Below the pieces are notes generated by a model, which worked only from the letters and a program-made list of their open reading frames with translations, made no database searches and was not told the origin of the DNA. This document shows, piece after piece, positions 10,497-19,287 of a stretch of DNA of 64,000 nt; the first letter of the stretch is position 1; every line of letters starts with the position of its first letter. The translations under genes were made by a program, and so were the position numbers. The DNA is from Marinirhabdus sp963799365. Lineage in GTDB: Bacteria > Bacteroidota > Bacteroidia > Flavobacteriales > Flavobacteriaceae. The stretch is taken from positions 1-64,000 of the forward strand of contig CAWCWV010000015.1 of the NCBI GenBank assembly GCA_963799365.1. The letters run 5' to 3'.

Positions 10497-11654
10497 ATGG
10501 AAAACAACTTTAAAATGGTGGCCAAAACATTGTATGGCCTAGAAGAATTATTAGCACAGGAATTGCGACAATTAGGAGCTTCAGAAATCGAAATAGGGAC
10601 TAGAAATGTCTCTTTCGAAGGCGATACCGGTTTTATGTACAAAGTAAATCTGTGTTGTCGAACTGCGATTAAAGTTTTAAAACCCATCACCGCTTTCAAT
10701 ATATTTACGGAAGACGACCTATACAAAAAAATATATGCCATTCCCTGGGAAAATTATATGGATGCCGACGGTAGCCTGGCAGTAGATGCTACCGTATACT
10801 CTGAAAAATTTACACACTCACAATATATTTCCCTAAAAACCAAAGATGCTATTGTAGATAGGTTTCGGGATAAGGAAGGAAAACGTCCGGATGTTGATTT
10901 GGACCACCCAACTTTACGAATTAATATACATATTGATCGAAATATTTGTACGGTTTCTCTAGACAGCTCTGGTGCTTCATTGCATAAACGTGGTTATAAG
11001 AATGAACAAACCCTAGCCCCCATTAATGAAGTGCTTGCGGCAGGATTGATCATGCTTACTGGTTGGACTGGCCAATGCGATTTTATGGATCCTATGTGTG
11101 GTAGTGGTACCATAGCGACAGAAGCGGCGATGATTGCTTGTAATATTCCACCAAACCTGAATAGAGATGAATTCGGCTTTGAAACCTGGCCCGATTTTGA
11201 TGTAGATTTGTATGAACTGATCGAAAATGCAGCGCTTAAAAAGATAAGAGATTTTCATTTTAAGATTTATGCGAGCGATAAAGATGGATTTTCACTACGC
11301 AAAGCAAAAACCAATATTCAAAATGCAAACCTTACTGAGTTTATAGAGGTAAAAGAACAGGACTTTTTTGAATCTCAAAAAGAAACTGAACGTTCTATGT
11401 TTATTGTCTTTAATCCGCCTTACGACGAGCGTTTGGCAGTTAAAGATATTGATGCTTTTTATGCTGAAATTGGAAACACTCTCAAACGTGGGTATCCAGG
11501 AACTCAGGCCTGGATGATTACCAGTAATATGGAAGCGTTAAAAAGTGTAGGATTACGCCCGTCCAGACGTATAAAATTGTATAACGGTAAACTAGAAAGT
11601 AAGTTGGTGCGTTACGATATGTATGAAGGGAGTAAAAAGGCTAGTAAGCAGTGA
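10497..11654 (+). CDS. THUMP-domain rRNA N2-guanine methyltransferase (RlmL-like)
   Basis: A 385-residue RNA methyltransferase of the RlmL/YpsC type, which modifies a guanine of 23S rRNA. The N-terminal THUMP RNA-binding domain spans about 50-160, followed by the Rossmann methyltransferase domain with DPMCGSGT (198-205) as SAM motif I and NPPY (306-309) as the catalytic motif IV of N-methyltransferases. Start MENNFKMVAKTLYGLEE is chosen because an in-frame ATG further upstream lies within the promoter. Length fits the single-module Bacteroidota proteins rather than the E. coli RlmL-RlmK fusion. Confidence 0.9.
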   Translation: MENNFKMVAKTLYGLEELLAQELRQLGASEIEIGTRNVSFEGDTGFMYKVNLCCRTAIKVLKPITAFNIFTEDDLYKKIYAIPWENYMDADGSLAVDATVYSEKFTHSQYISLKTKDAIVDRFRDKEGKRPDVDLDHPTLRINIHIDRNICTVSLDSSGASLHKRGYKNEQTLAPINEVLAAGLIMLTGWTGQCDFMDPMCGSGTIATEAAMIACNIPPNLNRDEFGFETWPDFDVDLYELIENAALKKIRDFHFKIYASDKDGFSLRKAKTNIQNANLTEFIEVKEQDFFESQKETERSMFIVFNPPYDERLAVKDIDAFYAEIGNTLKRGYPGTQAWMITSNMEALKSVGLRPSRRIKLYNGKLESKLVRYDMYEGSKKASKQ

Positions 11655-11655
11655 G

Positions 11656-11700
11656 TTGGTGAGTTAGGTAACTAGTTAATTTGGTTGACTAGACAATTGG
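11656..11700. repeat. degenerate 8-bp repeats
   Basis: Between two convergent genes: TTGGTGAG, TTAGGTAA, CTAGTTAA, TTTGGTTGA (9), CTAGACAA, TTGG. The words resemble the AATTAACC array at 62101-62164, whose complement contains TTAGGTAA and TTGGTTAA. Confidence 0.55.
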
Positions 11701-11708
11701 TTTTTGAC

Positions 11709-12443
11709 TTACTTTTTATACAGCGGAATTAAGTAAGAAATGGTATAACCATACCCCACGCCAAACTCACTAAAATCGTAAGTTCTGTTGAATCCAGGTA
11801 TGATAAGGTTATCAAATTCTTCTGGTTTATCCTCTGAAATTTTTCGCTTTACCTGAAGATTTATAGACAAAAATAAATTATTAAATACTTCGGTTTTGAA
11901 ACCTACAATCAACTCAGCCCAGGAAGCAGTTAAGCCACTTTCCTCAATAGAAACTTCTCTTGGACTTACTGGAAATGCTGGATTTGTAGTATAAATAGAG
12001 TAGGAGTTTAATTCTTGTTTAAACGTTGAAAATCCGTACCGAAGCCCTCCAAAAATGGAGTTATTCATATTGAGCCAGTTATTATAAGCGTTTAAATCTG
12101 CCCCTATTTTTATATAGCTTCCTGTGGTGGTTGTTTTTAATCCATCTTCGTCCCAAACTCTATCTGAAGTTCCCAGCTCGGCTGCAGCGTATATTTTTTC
12201 AGTAAGCCGGTAATCTCCGTTTATTTCAAAACCTGTAAAACCATCTTCAAAAGCGGTTCGAATTAGTTTTGAAATATCTACACCTACTCTTATACCATAC
12301 TTCTTGGTTTTTGGCAAGCTGTCATTGGCTTCTATGGAAACAGCTTCAGAAGTTTGGATAGTAATAGTTTCATCTTGCGCAATTGCAGAAATTGACGCAA
12401 GCAATAGGCTAAAACCTAATAGAAAGGTGTGCTTCAATTTCAT
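11709..12443 (-). CDS. secreted outer-membrane-like protein (DUF6048 type)
   Basis: 244 residues with a cleavable signal peptide (about 1-22, ending SAIAQ). The mature part alternates short amphipathic strands and ends YGYTISYLIPLYKK, with a terminal-strand pattern seen in outer-membrane beta-barrels. I recall this as the DUF6048 family of Bacteroidota, whose function is unknown; the family name is from memory. Its start overlaps the preceding lipoprotein gene by 35 bases in a different frame, so the two are translated together and probably work together at the outer membrane. Confidence 0.75.
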   Translation of the reverse strand: MKLKHTFLLGFSLLLASISAIAQDETITIQTSEAVSIEANDSLPKTKKYGIRVGVDISKLIRTAFEDGFTGFEINGDYRLTEKIYAAAELGTSDRVWDEDGLKTTTTGSYIKIGADLNAYNNWLNMNNSIFGGLRYGFSTFKQELNSYSIYTTNPAFPVSPREVSIEESGLTASWAELIVGFKTEVFNNLFLSINLQVKRKISEDKPEEFDNLIIPGFNRTYDFSEFGVGYGYTISYLIPLYKK

Positions 12444-12912
12444 CTGTTATATTGGTTTGTAAAATTAGGAAGGAAGTAATCCAGTTATCGGTATCCTCTT
12501 CCAATTCGGTATTAAATTCAGAATAGGTGGTTTTAAATCCGCAAGCCCGGTTTACATAGGCTTCTTCTCTTTGGTAGGTAAAATTAAGTCTGTCTCCATT
12601 AGTAGTCTCTTCATTGTCATCGTCATTTAGAATGAACAGTAATTCGGTGATATCGGTTTCTGTATCTAATGGGATCGCAATAGAATCGGTTGCTTCGGTT
12701 ATTCTGAATACCAGCGTAGAATCGACATCATTCTTTCGAACTGATAATCCTGTAACACTCTTTGCCTGTGTAACATTGGCATTATCTTTAAACGTAATAA
12801 TTAAGAGCGGCGTAACGGCCAATGCTGGATCGCAAATATCGTCTCGGGTACATGCTGTGGTAAGCAGTACTGCGCTTAAAATCAAAATACAAACTAATTT
12901 AACCTGCTTCAA
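12409..12912 (-). CDS. putative lipoprotein (DUF6452 type)
   Basis: 167 residues with a lipoprotein signal ending LLTTAC (lipidated C21) followed by TRDD, which suits periplasmic or surface anchoring. The remainder is acidic with a beta-rich pattern and no catalytic motif that I recognise. It sits between rlmD and the outer-membrane-like gene: 4 bases after rlmD and 35 bases overlapping the next gene. This three-gene order is common in Flavobacteria as far as I recall. Function unknown. Confidence 0.75.
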   Translation of the reverse strand: MKQVKLVCILILSAVLLTTACTRDDICDPALAVTPLLIITFKDNANVTQAKSVTGLSVRKNDVDSTLVFRITEATDSIAIPLDTETDITELLFILNDDDNEETTNGDRLNFTYQREEAYVNRACGFKTTYSEFNTELEEDTDNWITSFLILQTNITDEIEAHLSIRF

Positions 12913-12916
12913 TTCT

Positions 12917-14329
12917 TTATCTTTTTTCTAAAAGTACAACATTTTCTACGTGATGTGTTTGTGGAAACATATCTACTGGCTGCACTTTGGTCACTTCATA
13001 AAGTTCGTCCAGTAAAGAAAGATCTCTTGCCTGCGTTGCGCTGTTACAACTTACGTATACAATTTTTTCTGGTGCCAATTCTAATAATTGTGCTACAACG
13101 TCTTTATGCATCCCATCTCTTGGAGGGTCTGTAATTACAACATCTGCCTTACCATACGTATTCACAAAATCTTGGTTAAAAACATTTTTCATGTCTCCCA
13201 CCAGGAATTCAACGTTGTCAATGCCGTTTAATTGCGCATTGGCTTTTGCGGCGGTAATAGCGTCCGGAACCGATTCTACACCAATTACTTTTTTGGCGTT
13301 TTTGGCTACAAATTGTGCGATGGTTCCTGTTCCTGTATATAAATCGTACACTAATTCGTTGCCTGTTAGCCCTGCAAAATTTCGTGTAACTTTGTATAAT
13401 TCATAGGCTTGCTCGCTGTTGGTCTGGTAAAATGATTTTGCGTTTATTTTAAACTTCAGCCCTTCCATTTCTTCATAAATATGGTCTCTGCCTTTATAGC
13501 AAATCACTTTTTGATCGTAAATGGTGTCGTTTCCTTTGTTGTTGATTACGTATTGTAGTGAGGTAATATCAGGAAACTCTTTCGCAATGCTATCTAGTAA
13601 TATTTCTCGTTTCGCTTTATTTTCTTCAAAAAACTGAACCACTACCATTAATTCTCCAATGCTTGTGGTACGAAGCATCAACGTTCGCAACATTCCTTCT
13701 TGTTTTCTAGTATTGAAAAATGGAATGTCTAAGCGCTGTCCTTCAATTTTAATAAAATTTCTTATGGCATTACTGGGATCGCGCTGTAGGTGACATTTAT
13801 CAATATCCAAAATTTTATCCCACATGCCAGGAATATGAAATCCTAAAGCATTTTTATTTTCAATTTGAACATCACTTTGGATTTGATCCAATGTGAGCCA
13901 CTTATTATTGCTGAAAGAGAATTCCATTTTATTTCGGTAGAAGTATTGTTCCGCAGAACCTATAATAGGGGAGACCTCGGGTAATACTAGGTGCCCCAAA
14001 CGTGTAAGGTTATTTGTAACTTCTTTCTGCTTATAATATAATTGGTGCTCGTAGCCCATATGTTGCCATTTGCAACCGCCGCAGGTGCCAAAATGCTGGC
14101 AAACTGGTTCTACACGTTTATCTGAAAGTTTAGAAACCGAAATCGCTGTTCCTTCATAAAAAGCCGTACGCTTTTTGGTAGTTTGTACAGTCACAACGTC
14201 ACCAGGCACAGCATTATCTATAAATACAACCCTGCCGTCTTCAGCCTTTGCCACAGCCTTGCCTTTAGCACCTGCGTCAAATACTTCAAGATTTTCTAGA
14301 ATTACTCTATTGGTTTTTCTTCTTCCCAT
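12917..14329 (-). CDS. rlmD: 23S rRNA uracil-C5-methyltransferase RlmD/RumA
   Basis: This SAM-dependent enzyme forms 5-methyluridine in 23S rRNA. From MGRRKTNRVILENLEV (470 residues) the order is: a TRAM domain (about 5-60), iron-sulfur cysteines in CQHFGTCGGCKWQH (C77, C83, C86) plus KCHLQ further on, a methyltransferase fold with DLYTGTGTIAQFV, and the catalytic cysteine in YVSCNSAT. A start eight codons upstream is possible, but TACTTTTG (14335-14342 on the minus strand) resembles a -7 promoter box lying between the two, which favours the downstream ATG and a nearly leaderless mRNA. No good -33 TTG is visible. Confidence 0.93.
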   Translation of the reverse strand: MGRRKTNRVILENLEVFDAGAKGKAVAKAEDGRVVFIDNAVPGDVVTVQTTKKRTAFYEGTAISVSKLSDKRVEPVCQHFGTCGGCKWQHMGYEHQLYYKQKEVTNNLTRLGHLVLPEVSPIIGSAEQYFYRNKMEFSFSNNKWLTLDQIQSDVQIENKNALGFHIPGMWDKILDIDKCHLQRDPSNAIRNFIKIEGQRLDIPFFNTRKQEGMLRTLMLRTTSIGELMVVVQFFEENKAKREILLDSIAKEFPDITSLQYVINNKGNDTIYDQKVICYKGRDHIYEEMEGLKFKINAKSFYQTNSEQAYELYKVTRNFAGLTGNELVYDLYTGTGTIAQFVAKNAKKVIGVESVPDAITAAKANAQLNGIDNVEFLVGDMKNVFNQDFVNTYGKADVVITDPPRDGMHKDVVAQLLELAPEKIVYVSCNSATQARDLSLLDELYEVTKVQPVDMFPQTHHVENVVLLEKR

Positions 14330-14420
14330 AGCCGCAAAAGTACTGTGTTTCATTTAAAAATGTGTGGTATTTTTAGTAATTTGCGCCCAAGGATGATTTC
14401 TCTCCTCCGCTGAATTTTCG

Positions 14421-14438
14421 TCCCGATATTTATTGGGA
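14421..14438. repeat. TCCCGATA-type palindrome
   Basis: TCCCGATA and TATTGGGA form an imperfect hairpin in the rlmD-rocD gap. A relative, CCCGAT/ATCGGG, occurs at 5891-5906. Such palindromes are dispersed in Flavobacteria genomes as far as I recall. Confidence 0.5.
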
Positions 14439-14502
14439 TTCTCGAAAGAATAAAGGTACAGAAGGAATTTTTTAATTTATAATTTTAAAAATTTTTAATG
14501 TT

Positions 14503-15783
14503 ATGTCAGTAACACAACAATCATTGTCGCAACAAGCGATAGACTTAGAGAATAAATACGGAGCTCACAATTACCATCCACTACCTGTAGTTTTAAATAA
14601 AGGTGAAGGGGTCTATGTTTGGGATGTTGAGGGGAAAAAATACTACGATTTTCTTTCGGCATATAGTGCCGTAAACCAGGGGCATTGTCATCCAGCTATT
14701 GTTAATGCAATGATGGAACAAGCCAAAACACTTTCATTAACTTCAAGAGCGTTTCATAACGATATACTAGGAAAGTACGAGAAATACGCTAGTGAGTATT
14801 TTAATTTTGACAAGATTTTACCTATGAATACTGGTGCCGAGGCAGTTGAGACGGCTTTGAAGATTTGTAGACGATGGGCGTATGAAGTAAAAGGTATTGA
14901 GGAGAACGAAGCTGAAATTATAGTTTGTGAAAATAACTTTCACGGAAGAACAACCACCATCATCTCGTTTAGTAACGACGCTGTAGCCCGTAAAAATTTT
15001 GGACCCTATACCGATGGATTTATTAAAATTGAATACGATAATATTCAAGCACTACAAACGGCTTTAGAAAATAATCCAAATGTAGCAGGATTTTTAGTGG
15101 AACCCATTCAAGGTGAAGCAGGGGTGTTTGTACCTTCTGAAGGCTATTTAAAGAAAGCGAAGGCATTATGTGAAAAACATAATGTATTATTTATTGCAGA
15201 CGAAGTACAAACAGGAATTGCAAGAACAGGACGTCTCTTAGCTACTTGCGGAGATTGTAGCTGTGAGAAAAAAGACTGTAGCGGCACTCCTGAAGTAAAA
15301 CCAGATATTTTAATTCTTGGTAAAGCCATGAGTGGTGGCGCGTATCCAGTATCGGCTGTATTGGCAAACAATCCTATTATGAACGTAATCACACCAGGTT
15401 CTCACGGGTCTACTTTTGGAGGGAACCCTATTGCTGCTGCGGTTGCTATGGCTGCTCTCAATGTTGTAAATGATGAACGTTTGGCAGAAAATGCATATCA
15501 ATTGGGTGAACTCTTCAGAAGTAAGATGAACGAATATATTGCTGAAAGTACCATTTGTAAATTGGTTCGTGGCAAAGGCCTTCTCAATGCTATAGTTATA
15601 AACGATAGTGAAGAGGGTGACACTGCTTGGAACATATGCCTAAGGCTTAGGGACAACGGATTGCTAGCAAAACCAACGCATGGGAATATTATTCGATTTG
15701 CACCACCTTTGGTTATGACAGAAGATGAGTTGTTAGATTGTGTAAGAATAATCTGCAATACCCTTAAAGAGTTTGAGGTATAG
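14503..15783 (+). CDS. rocD: ornithine--oxo-acid aminotransferase
   Basis: A PLP enzyme (426 residues) converting ornithine and 2-oxoglutarate to glutamate semialdehyde and glutamate, linking arginine and proline metabolism. Class-III aminotransferase landmarks: NTGAEAVETALK (109-120), NNFHGRT (144-150), FIADEVQTG (230-238), and the PLP lysine K274 in LILGKAMSGGAYP. Residues 249-259 (CGDCSCEKKDC) form a cysteine-rich insert just before the PLP lysine that could hold a metal; I do not know its role. Followed by a strong terminator. Proline dehydrogenase at 25297 feeds the same semialdehyde pool. Confidence 0.95.
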   Translation: MSVTQQSLSQQAIDLENKYGAHNYHPLPVVLNKGEGVYVWDVEGKKYYDFLSAYSAVNQGHCHPAIVNAMMEQAKTLSLTSRAFHNDILGKYEKYASEYFNFDKILPMNTGAEAVETALKICRRWAYEVKGIEENEAEIIVCENNFHGRTTTIISFSNDAVARKNFGPYTDGFIKIEYDNIQALQTALENNPNVAGFLVEPIQGEAGVFVPSEGYLKKAKALCEKHNVLFIADEVQTGIARTGRLLATCGDCSCEKKDCSGTPEVKPDILILGKAMSGGAYPVSAVLANNPIMNVITPGSHGSTFGGNPIAAAVAMAALNVVNDERLAENAYQLGELFRSKMNEYIAESTICKLVRGKGLLNAIVINDSEEGDTAWNICLRLRDNGLLAKPTHGNIIRFAPPLVMTEDELLDCVRIICNTLKEFEV

Positions 15784-15810
15784 ATTAGTTTGATTAAAAT
15801 ATATAATATA

Positions 15811-15839
15811 AAAAATGCGGCTTTGGAGCCGCATTTTTT
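15811..15839 (+). terminator. rocD terminator
   Basis: AAAAATGCGGC, short loop TTTGGA, GCCGCATTTTTT. As the stem has A-runs and T-runs on both sides it may also serve the convergent gene ending at 15867. Confidence 0.9.
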
Positions 15840-15866
15840 AGTTTTAAAGGAATAGGTTATAGTTTT

Positions 15867-16190
15867 CTAACCTCCGTATTGATCCATGAATTCTTGGTTC
15901 ATATTCATAATACCTTCTGTGCCTAATGTAGCAAATAGGAAAATTACATATCCCAGGAATATTATATTTAAAAAAACACCTATAATGGCCAAAATCTTTC
16001 CAGTTTTTACATTTTGGTAGCCAGTATATAATTCTGGGTTTGCCAAATAAGTTTCTGTAGCTTTTTTAGACATTACAATTGCTATAATACCAAATATTAG
16101 GCCTATAACACCATAACAGCAGCAAGTTACAATAGAGATAATACCGAAAACTAAAATAAGCGTAGCGTTAGGTAATTTTTGTTGTTCCAT
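15867..16190 (-). CDS. CCC-motif small membrane protein (DUF4190-like)
   Basis: 107 residues with two long hydrophobic stretches (about 9-45 and 66-92). Three adjacent cysteines (23-25) lie in the first, giving the family its CCC-motif name. Predicted inner-membrane protein of unknown function. It is the last gene of a probable operon with the DUF2752 gene (65 bases upstream) and the T9SS cargo gene. Confidence 0.75.
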   Translation of the reverse strand: MEQQKLPNATLILVFGIISIVTCCCYGVIGLIFGIIAIVMSKKATETYLANPELYTGYQNVKTGKILAIIGVFLNIIFLGYVIFLFATLGTEGIMNMNQEFMDQYGG

Positions 16191-16255
16191 AATAAAGAGA
16201 ATATTGGTTGATTAATATTGATGTGGATTAAATATACCTAAAAAAAACGGAAGGG

Positions 16256-16549
16256 TTAAAAATATTTATTCATTTTAATACAGTAGCTAATCACTATAAT
16301 AAGCACATTGGTTGCAATGAGAATTATTTTAATTGGGGTAGCATACTTAAATTTTACAACCAGATTAAACAGTAAAAAAAGAATTAATAAAATAAGCGAA
16401 TAAATAGCAGGGTATGTTTTTAATGCCGCTATATATTCGCCTTTAAATAAAAAGGCTGTGGCACGTTGTATGCCACAGCCTAAACATTCTATTCCGAAGA
16501 GTTGCTTATTTAAACAAGGCAGCATATACTCTTCAAGGCCCTCTTTCAT
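16256..16549 (-). CDS. DUF2752 membrane protein
   Basis: 97 residues. The conserved block ECLGCGIQRA (21-30) with C12, C22 and C25 is characteristic of DUF2752; two transmembrane helices follow (about 45-65 and 70-92). Function unknown, although the cysteines suggest redox or metal chemistry at the membrane. The start lies 7 bases after the stop of the T9SS cargo gene. Confidence 0.8.
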   Translation of the reverse strand: MKEGLEEYMLPCLNKQLFGIECLGCGIQRATAFLFKGEYIAALKTYPAIYSLILLILFLLFNLVVKFKYATPIKIILIATNVLIIVISYCIKMNKYF

Positions 16550-16556
16550 AGGGTGT

Positions 16557-18569
16557 TTATTTGTTTGTTATAATAGCTTTATAGTCTATTGAAACATTAT
16601 CTGAAGTTACTAGCTTTACAAGATATACTCCATCTGCCATAGAAGCTGTAGAAATATTATAATTAGTACTGTTTCCTAGATCTGTTCTAGTAGCAACAAG
16701 TTTTCCAGACATATCGAAAATATGGGCATATTTTAAAGTGTATGCTTCTGGATTCATTATTTCTAATTGTGACTCTTTGTTATTCTGGAAAAAATCTACA
16801 TTTCCAAGAATTTTATTTATTTCCATCCCTCTTCCTTCGTCTGGGTTCGTATGACTTTGTGAACTTTTAAAGACAATAAAAAACCTGTTTTTATAGTGTC
16901 CGGCAGGTAGATTTAATGTAGCTGTAGATCTTCCACTAATTTGTGTGTAGGTGTTGAGTTCGCTATCGAATAAAAGAACAGGAGCTTTTATCTTAACATT
17001 GTCAACTACCTGAACCACAACTTCAGTTTGTCTATCTAACTTGATAGCGTACGGGATTCTTTTTTCATTTGACCAAGGCACTGTTTGAATTACAAATTCA
17101 TCAACAGATTCATCTTGACTTTCATTCACTTGTACTGGGAAATAAGCTTCAGCAAAAGAGGCATCCATCGGGTGGCGAGCATCCATCCCTCTATCATAAA
17201 AATCTGTACTAGTATCAGAGAACGCTAAGAGCATATCTCTAAAATGAGTTTCACCAAAATAGGTAAAGATTCTTATCTGTGGTAGTCTAGTATCTGCAGG
17301 ACGACTACCTGTATGGTTTGTTGGGGTATTTTGGGTATGTCTAAATTCAGAATTAGTAGCAGCACCTTCTGCAATATTTCTTCTATATTGGTTTTTTATA
17401 GAAATAGAATTAAGAGTAAGGTCCACTTGTGGAGGAAGGGCAAAAATATCGTTAATAGAGTTTACCGTTTGCAAAATAAATCCTTGTCCTACGGGCGCAA
17501 AACGGCGTTCATAGTGTATCCCACTTCCAATACCAATTTGATTACTTGAAGTGGAACCGTCATCATTATAATTTAGAAACGGCGCTACTGTGTAGCCACC
17601 AGGATTTGCATCGTCAGGATTGCTCCCTAAAGGCACCCAAATACCAAATCCACCTTTGTTATCTCTATAAAGATGCGAATCAATAGTACGGTCTTCGTCC
17701 CAATAGAGGACTGCGTCAATTTCTGAATTTTCAAATGTGTCTGTTCCATTTGCATCTCCAGTTTTAGTATCGTAAAATAGTCGGTTTAAATCTAATGCAG
17801 AAGGGTATGGGTTTCCAGTTAATACTTGTTGTTCTGTTAGTGGGGTTACTAACTCTATTGTTGGCAAAACTAAGGTGCCATTATTAGGTCTTCCTCTAAA
17901 ATCGTATACAAAATCGTGTGTACTTGCTGCACCATCTCTATTTACACCTTTCATAATAAAACCTCTTCCAGGAGGTACCATGTTACTAGCGTATATTCTG
18001 GTATATGGCTCTGCTACACCCGAACCAAGTTTTGCATAGGTCCATCGCGTTGAGATTGTTAATTCATTGGATGCAGTATCAAAATTTCCTTCTTTTGCGT
18101 CAGTAATTTCAGTTTCTAAAGCATCTGTTAAACTCGTTGGGACTGTATAATCTGTTGCCATTGGATCATACAAAGGCGTAAAAATGGATCGTATTCCAGT
18201 ATTAATATTTCCAGCTGCTGCTAATGGTACGGTAAGATTATCTCCGACTGGTGACCCATAAAATGTGTAATCCCAAGCATCGCTTCCAGGGTTTGCACGA
18301 TAAATAGAAATATATCCAGAACCTGAATTAGCTCCATTACTTTCTCCTTGGATTAATTGAGAACCGTTTCTTAAATAGATACTTGCTTTTGTTTCAGGAT
18401 CTACGGTGTTTTCAGTAAGATTGATGTCATTCTCAACAAATATTACTTCATCATTTACATAAATATAGGAGTCTGTTGGTGTTCCAGTAGTAGTAGGCGC
18501 AACGTACAATTGAGCTACCGAAATAGCTGTAACAAACAGCATAGCTGGTATGAGTAGTAGGTGTTTCAT
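16557..18569 (-). CDS. T9SS type A sorting-domain secreted protein
   Basis: A 670-residue exported protein. The Sec signal is MKHLLLIPAMLFVTAISVAQ. The body is a repeat-poor, beta-rich surface protein with several aromatic and Gly-Asn segments and no catalytic motif that I recognise. The last 75 residues form a type A C-terminal domain (NVDFFQN... MADGVYLVKLVTSDN... KAIITNK), which directs passage through the type IX system. PorX, a regulator of that system, is at 35058. The protein is followed closely by two small membrane protein genes. Confidence 0.88.
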   Translation of the reverse strand: MKHLLLIPAMLFVTAISVAQLYVAPTTTGTPTDSYIYVNDEVIFVENDINLTENTVDPETKASIYLRNGSQLIQGESNGANSGSGYISIYRANPGSDAWDYTFYGSPVGDNLTVPLAAAGNINTGIRSIFTPLYDPMATDYTVPTSLTDALETEITDAKEGNFDTASNELTISTRWTYAKLGSGVAEPYTRIYASNMVPPGRGFIMKGVNRDGAASTHDFVYDFRGRPNNGTLVLPTIELVTPLTEQQVLTGNPYPSALDLNRLFYDTKTGDANGTDTFENSEIDAVLYWDEDRTIDSHLYRDNKGGFGIWVPLGSNPDDANPGGYTVAPFLNYNDDGSTSSNQIGIGSGIHYERRFAPVGQGFILQTVNSINDIFALPPQVDLTLNSISIKNQYRRNIAEGAATNSEFRHTQNTPTNHTGSRPADTRLPQIRIFTYFGETHFRDMLLAFSDTSTDFYDRGMDARHPMDASFAEAYFPVQVNESQDESVDEFVIQTVPWSNEKRIPYAIKLDRQTEVVVQVVDNVKIKAPVLLFDSELNTYTQISGRSTATLNLPAGHYKNRFFIVFKSSQSHTNPDEGRGMEINKILGNVDFFQNNKESQLEIMNPEAYTLKYAHIFDMSGKLVATRTDLGNSTNYNISTASMADGVYLVKLVTSDNVSIDYKAIITNK

Positions 18570-18705
18570 AAATTTGGTTTTTAAGGCAGTGCATTAGGGG
18601 GGAGCACTACGTTTTCCGCGCTAAATTTAATTATATTTTTCGTATTACCATAATTTTCCTACAAAAATCCTAAAAAATTAATAATGAATGAGTTAGAAAT
18701 TCATA

Positions 18706-18736
18706 TTGTAATAGTAATTTATATATTCTATTTTTG
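18706..18736 (+). promoter_or_regulatory. promoter of the Smr gene
   Basis: TTG (18706-18708), a 20-base spacer, TATTTTTG (18729-18736). The ATG at 18745 follows only 8 bases later, so the mRNA would have little or no 5' leader. Confidence 0.75.
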
Positions 18737-18744
18737 AAAACAAT

Positions 18745-19287
18745 ATGAAAAAAGGAGATACAGTTTCGGCCATTGATGAACCTATTACTGGGACTATACT
18801 TTCAGTAGAAGGAGCTACTGTTTTAATTGAAACTGAAGATGGTTTCCCTATGGAATTTCAGAAAAACGAGCTGGTTGTGGAAGGATCTTTTCTTATAAAG
18901 AATATTTCTACAAAAAATATGGCAGCAATACTTTCAGAAAATGAAATTAAGCCAAAAAAAAAGAAAAATATCCCCAAGCCCAAAGAGCGCCACATCCCGC
19001 CAATGGAAGTAGATTTACATATCCATAAGCTAACCGGAGCTACGAGACTTTCAAATTACGATATGCTCAACATTCAGTTGGATACAGCAAAACGGCAATT
19101 AGATTTTGCTATTAACAAGCGGATCCCAAAAATTATTTTTATCCACGGTGTTGGAGAAGGGGTCTTAAAAATAGAACTAGAATATCTTTTCAAAAGGTAT
19201 GAAAACGTGAAGTTTTACGAGGCAGATCCCAGAAAATATGGATCTGGAGCTACTGAAGTTTATATTGTTCAAAATACTACAACCTAG
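18745..19287 (+). CDS. Smr-domain protein (DUF2027-like)
   Basis: 180 residues. The N-terminal part (1-55) is a small beta-barrel with a KOW-like look, followed by a lysine-rich linker (74-90). The C-terminal Smr domain (about 90-178) carries VDLHIHKL, equivalent to the LDLHG motif, and FIHGVGEG, equivalent to HGxGxG. Smr domains nick DNA or cleave RNA, for instance at stalled ribosomes. The gene overlaps the convergent lipoprotein gene by 11 bases. Confidence 0.85.
   Translation: MKKGDTVSAIDEPITGTILSVEGATVLIETEDGFPMEFQKNELVVEGSFLIKNISTKNMAAILSENEIKPKKKKNIPKPKERHIPPMEVDLHIHKLTGATRLSNYDMLNIQLDTAKRQLDFAINKRIPKIIFIHGVGEGVLKIELEYLFKRYENVKFYEADPRKYGSGATEVYIVQNTTT

Noticed and set aside
10424..10741. 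A 106-codon N-terminal extension of the methyltransferase at 9704.
   Set aside because: It is antisense to the RlmL-like gene and crosses the divergent promoters; the conserved domain starts at MSDWYASWF.
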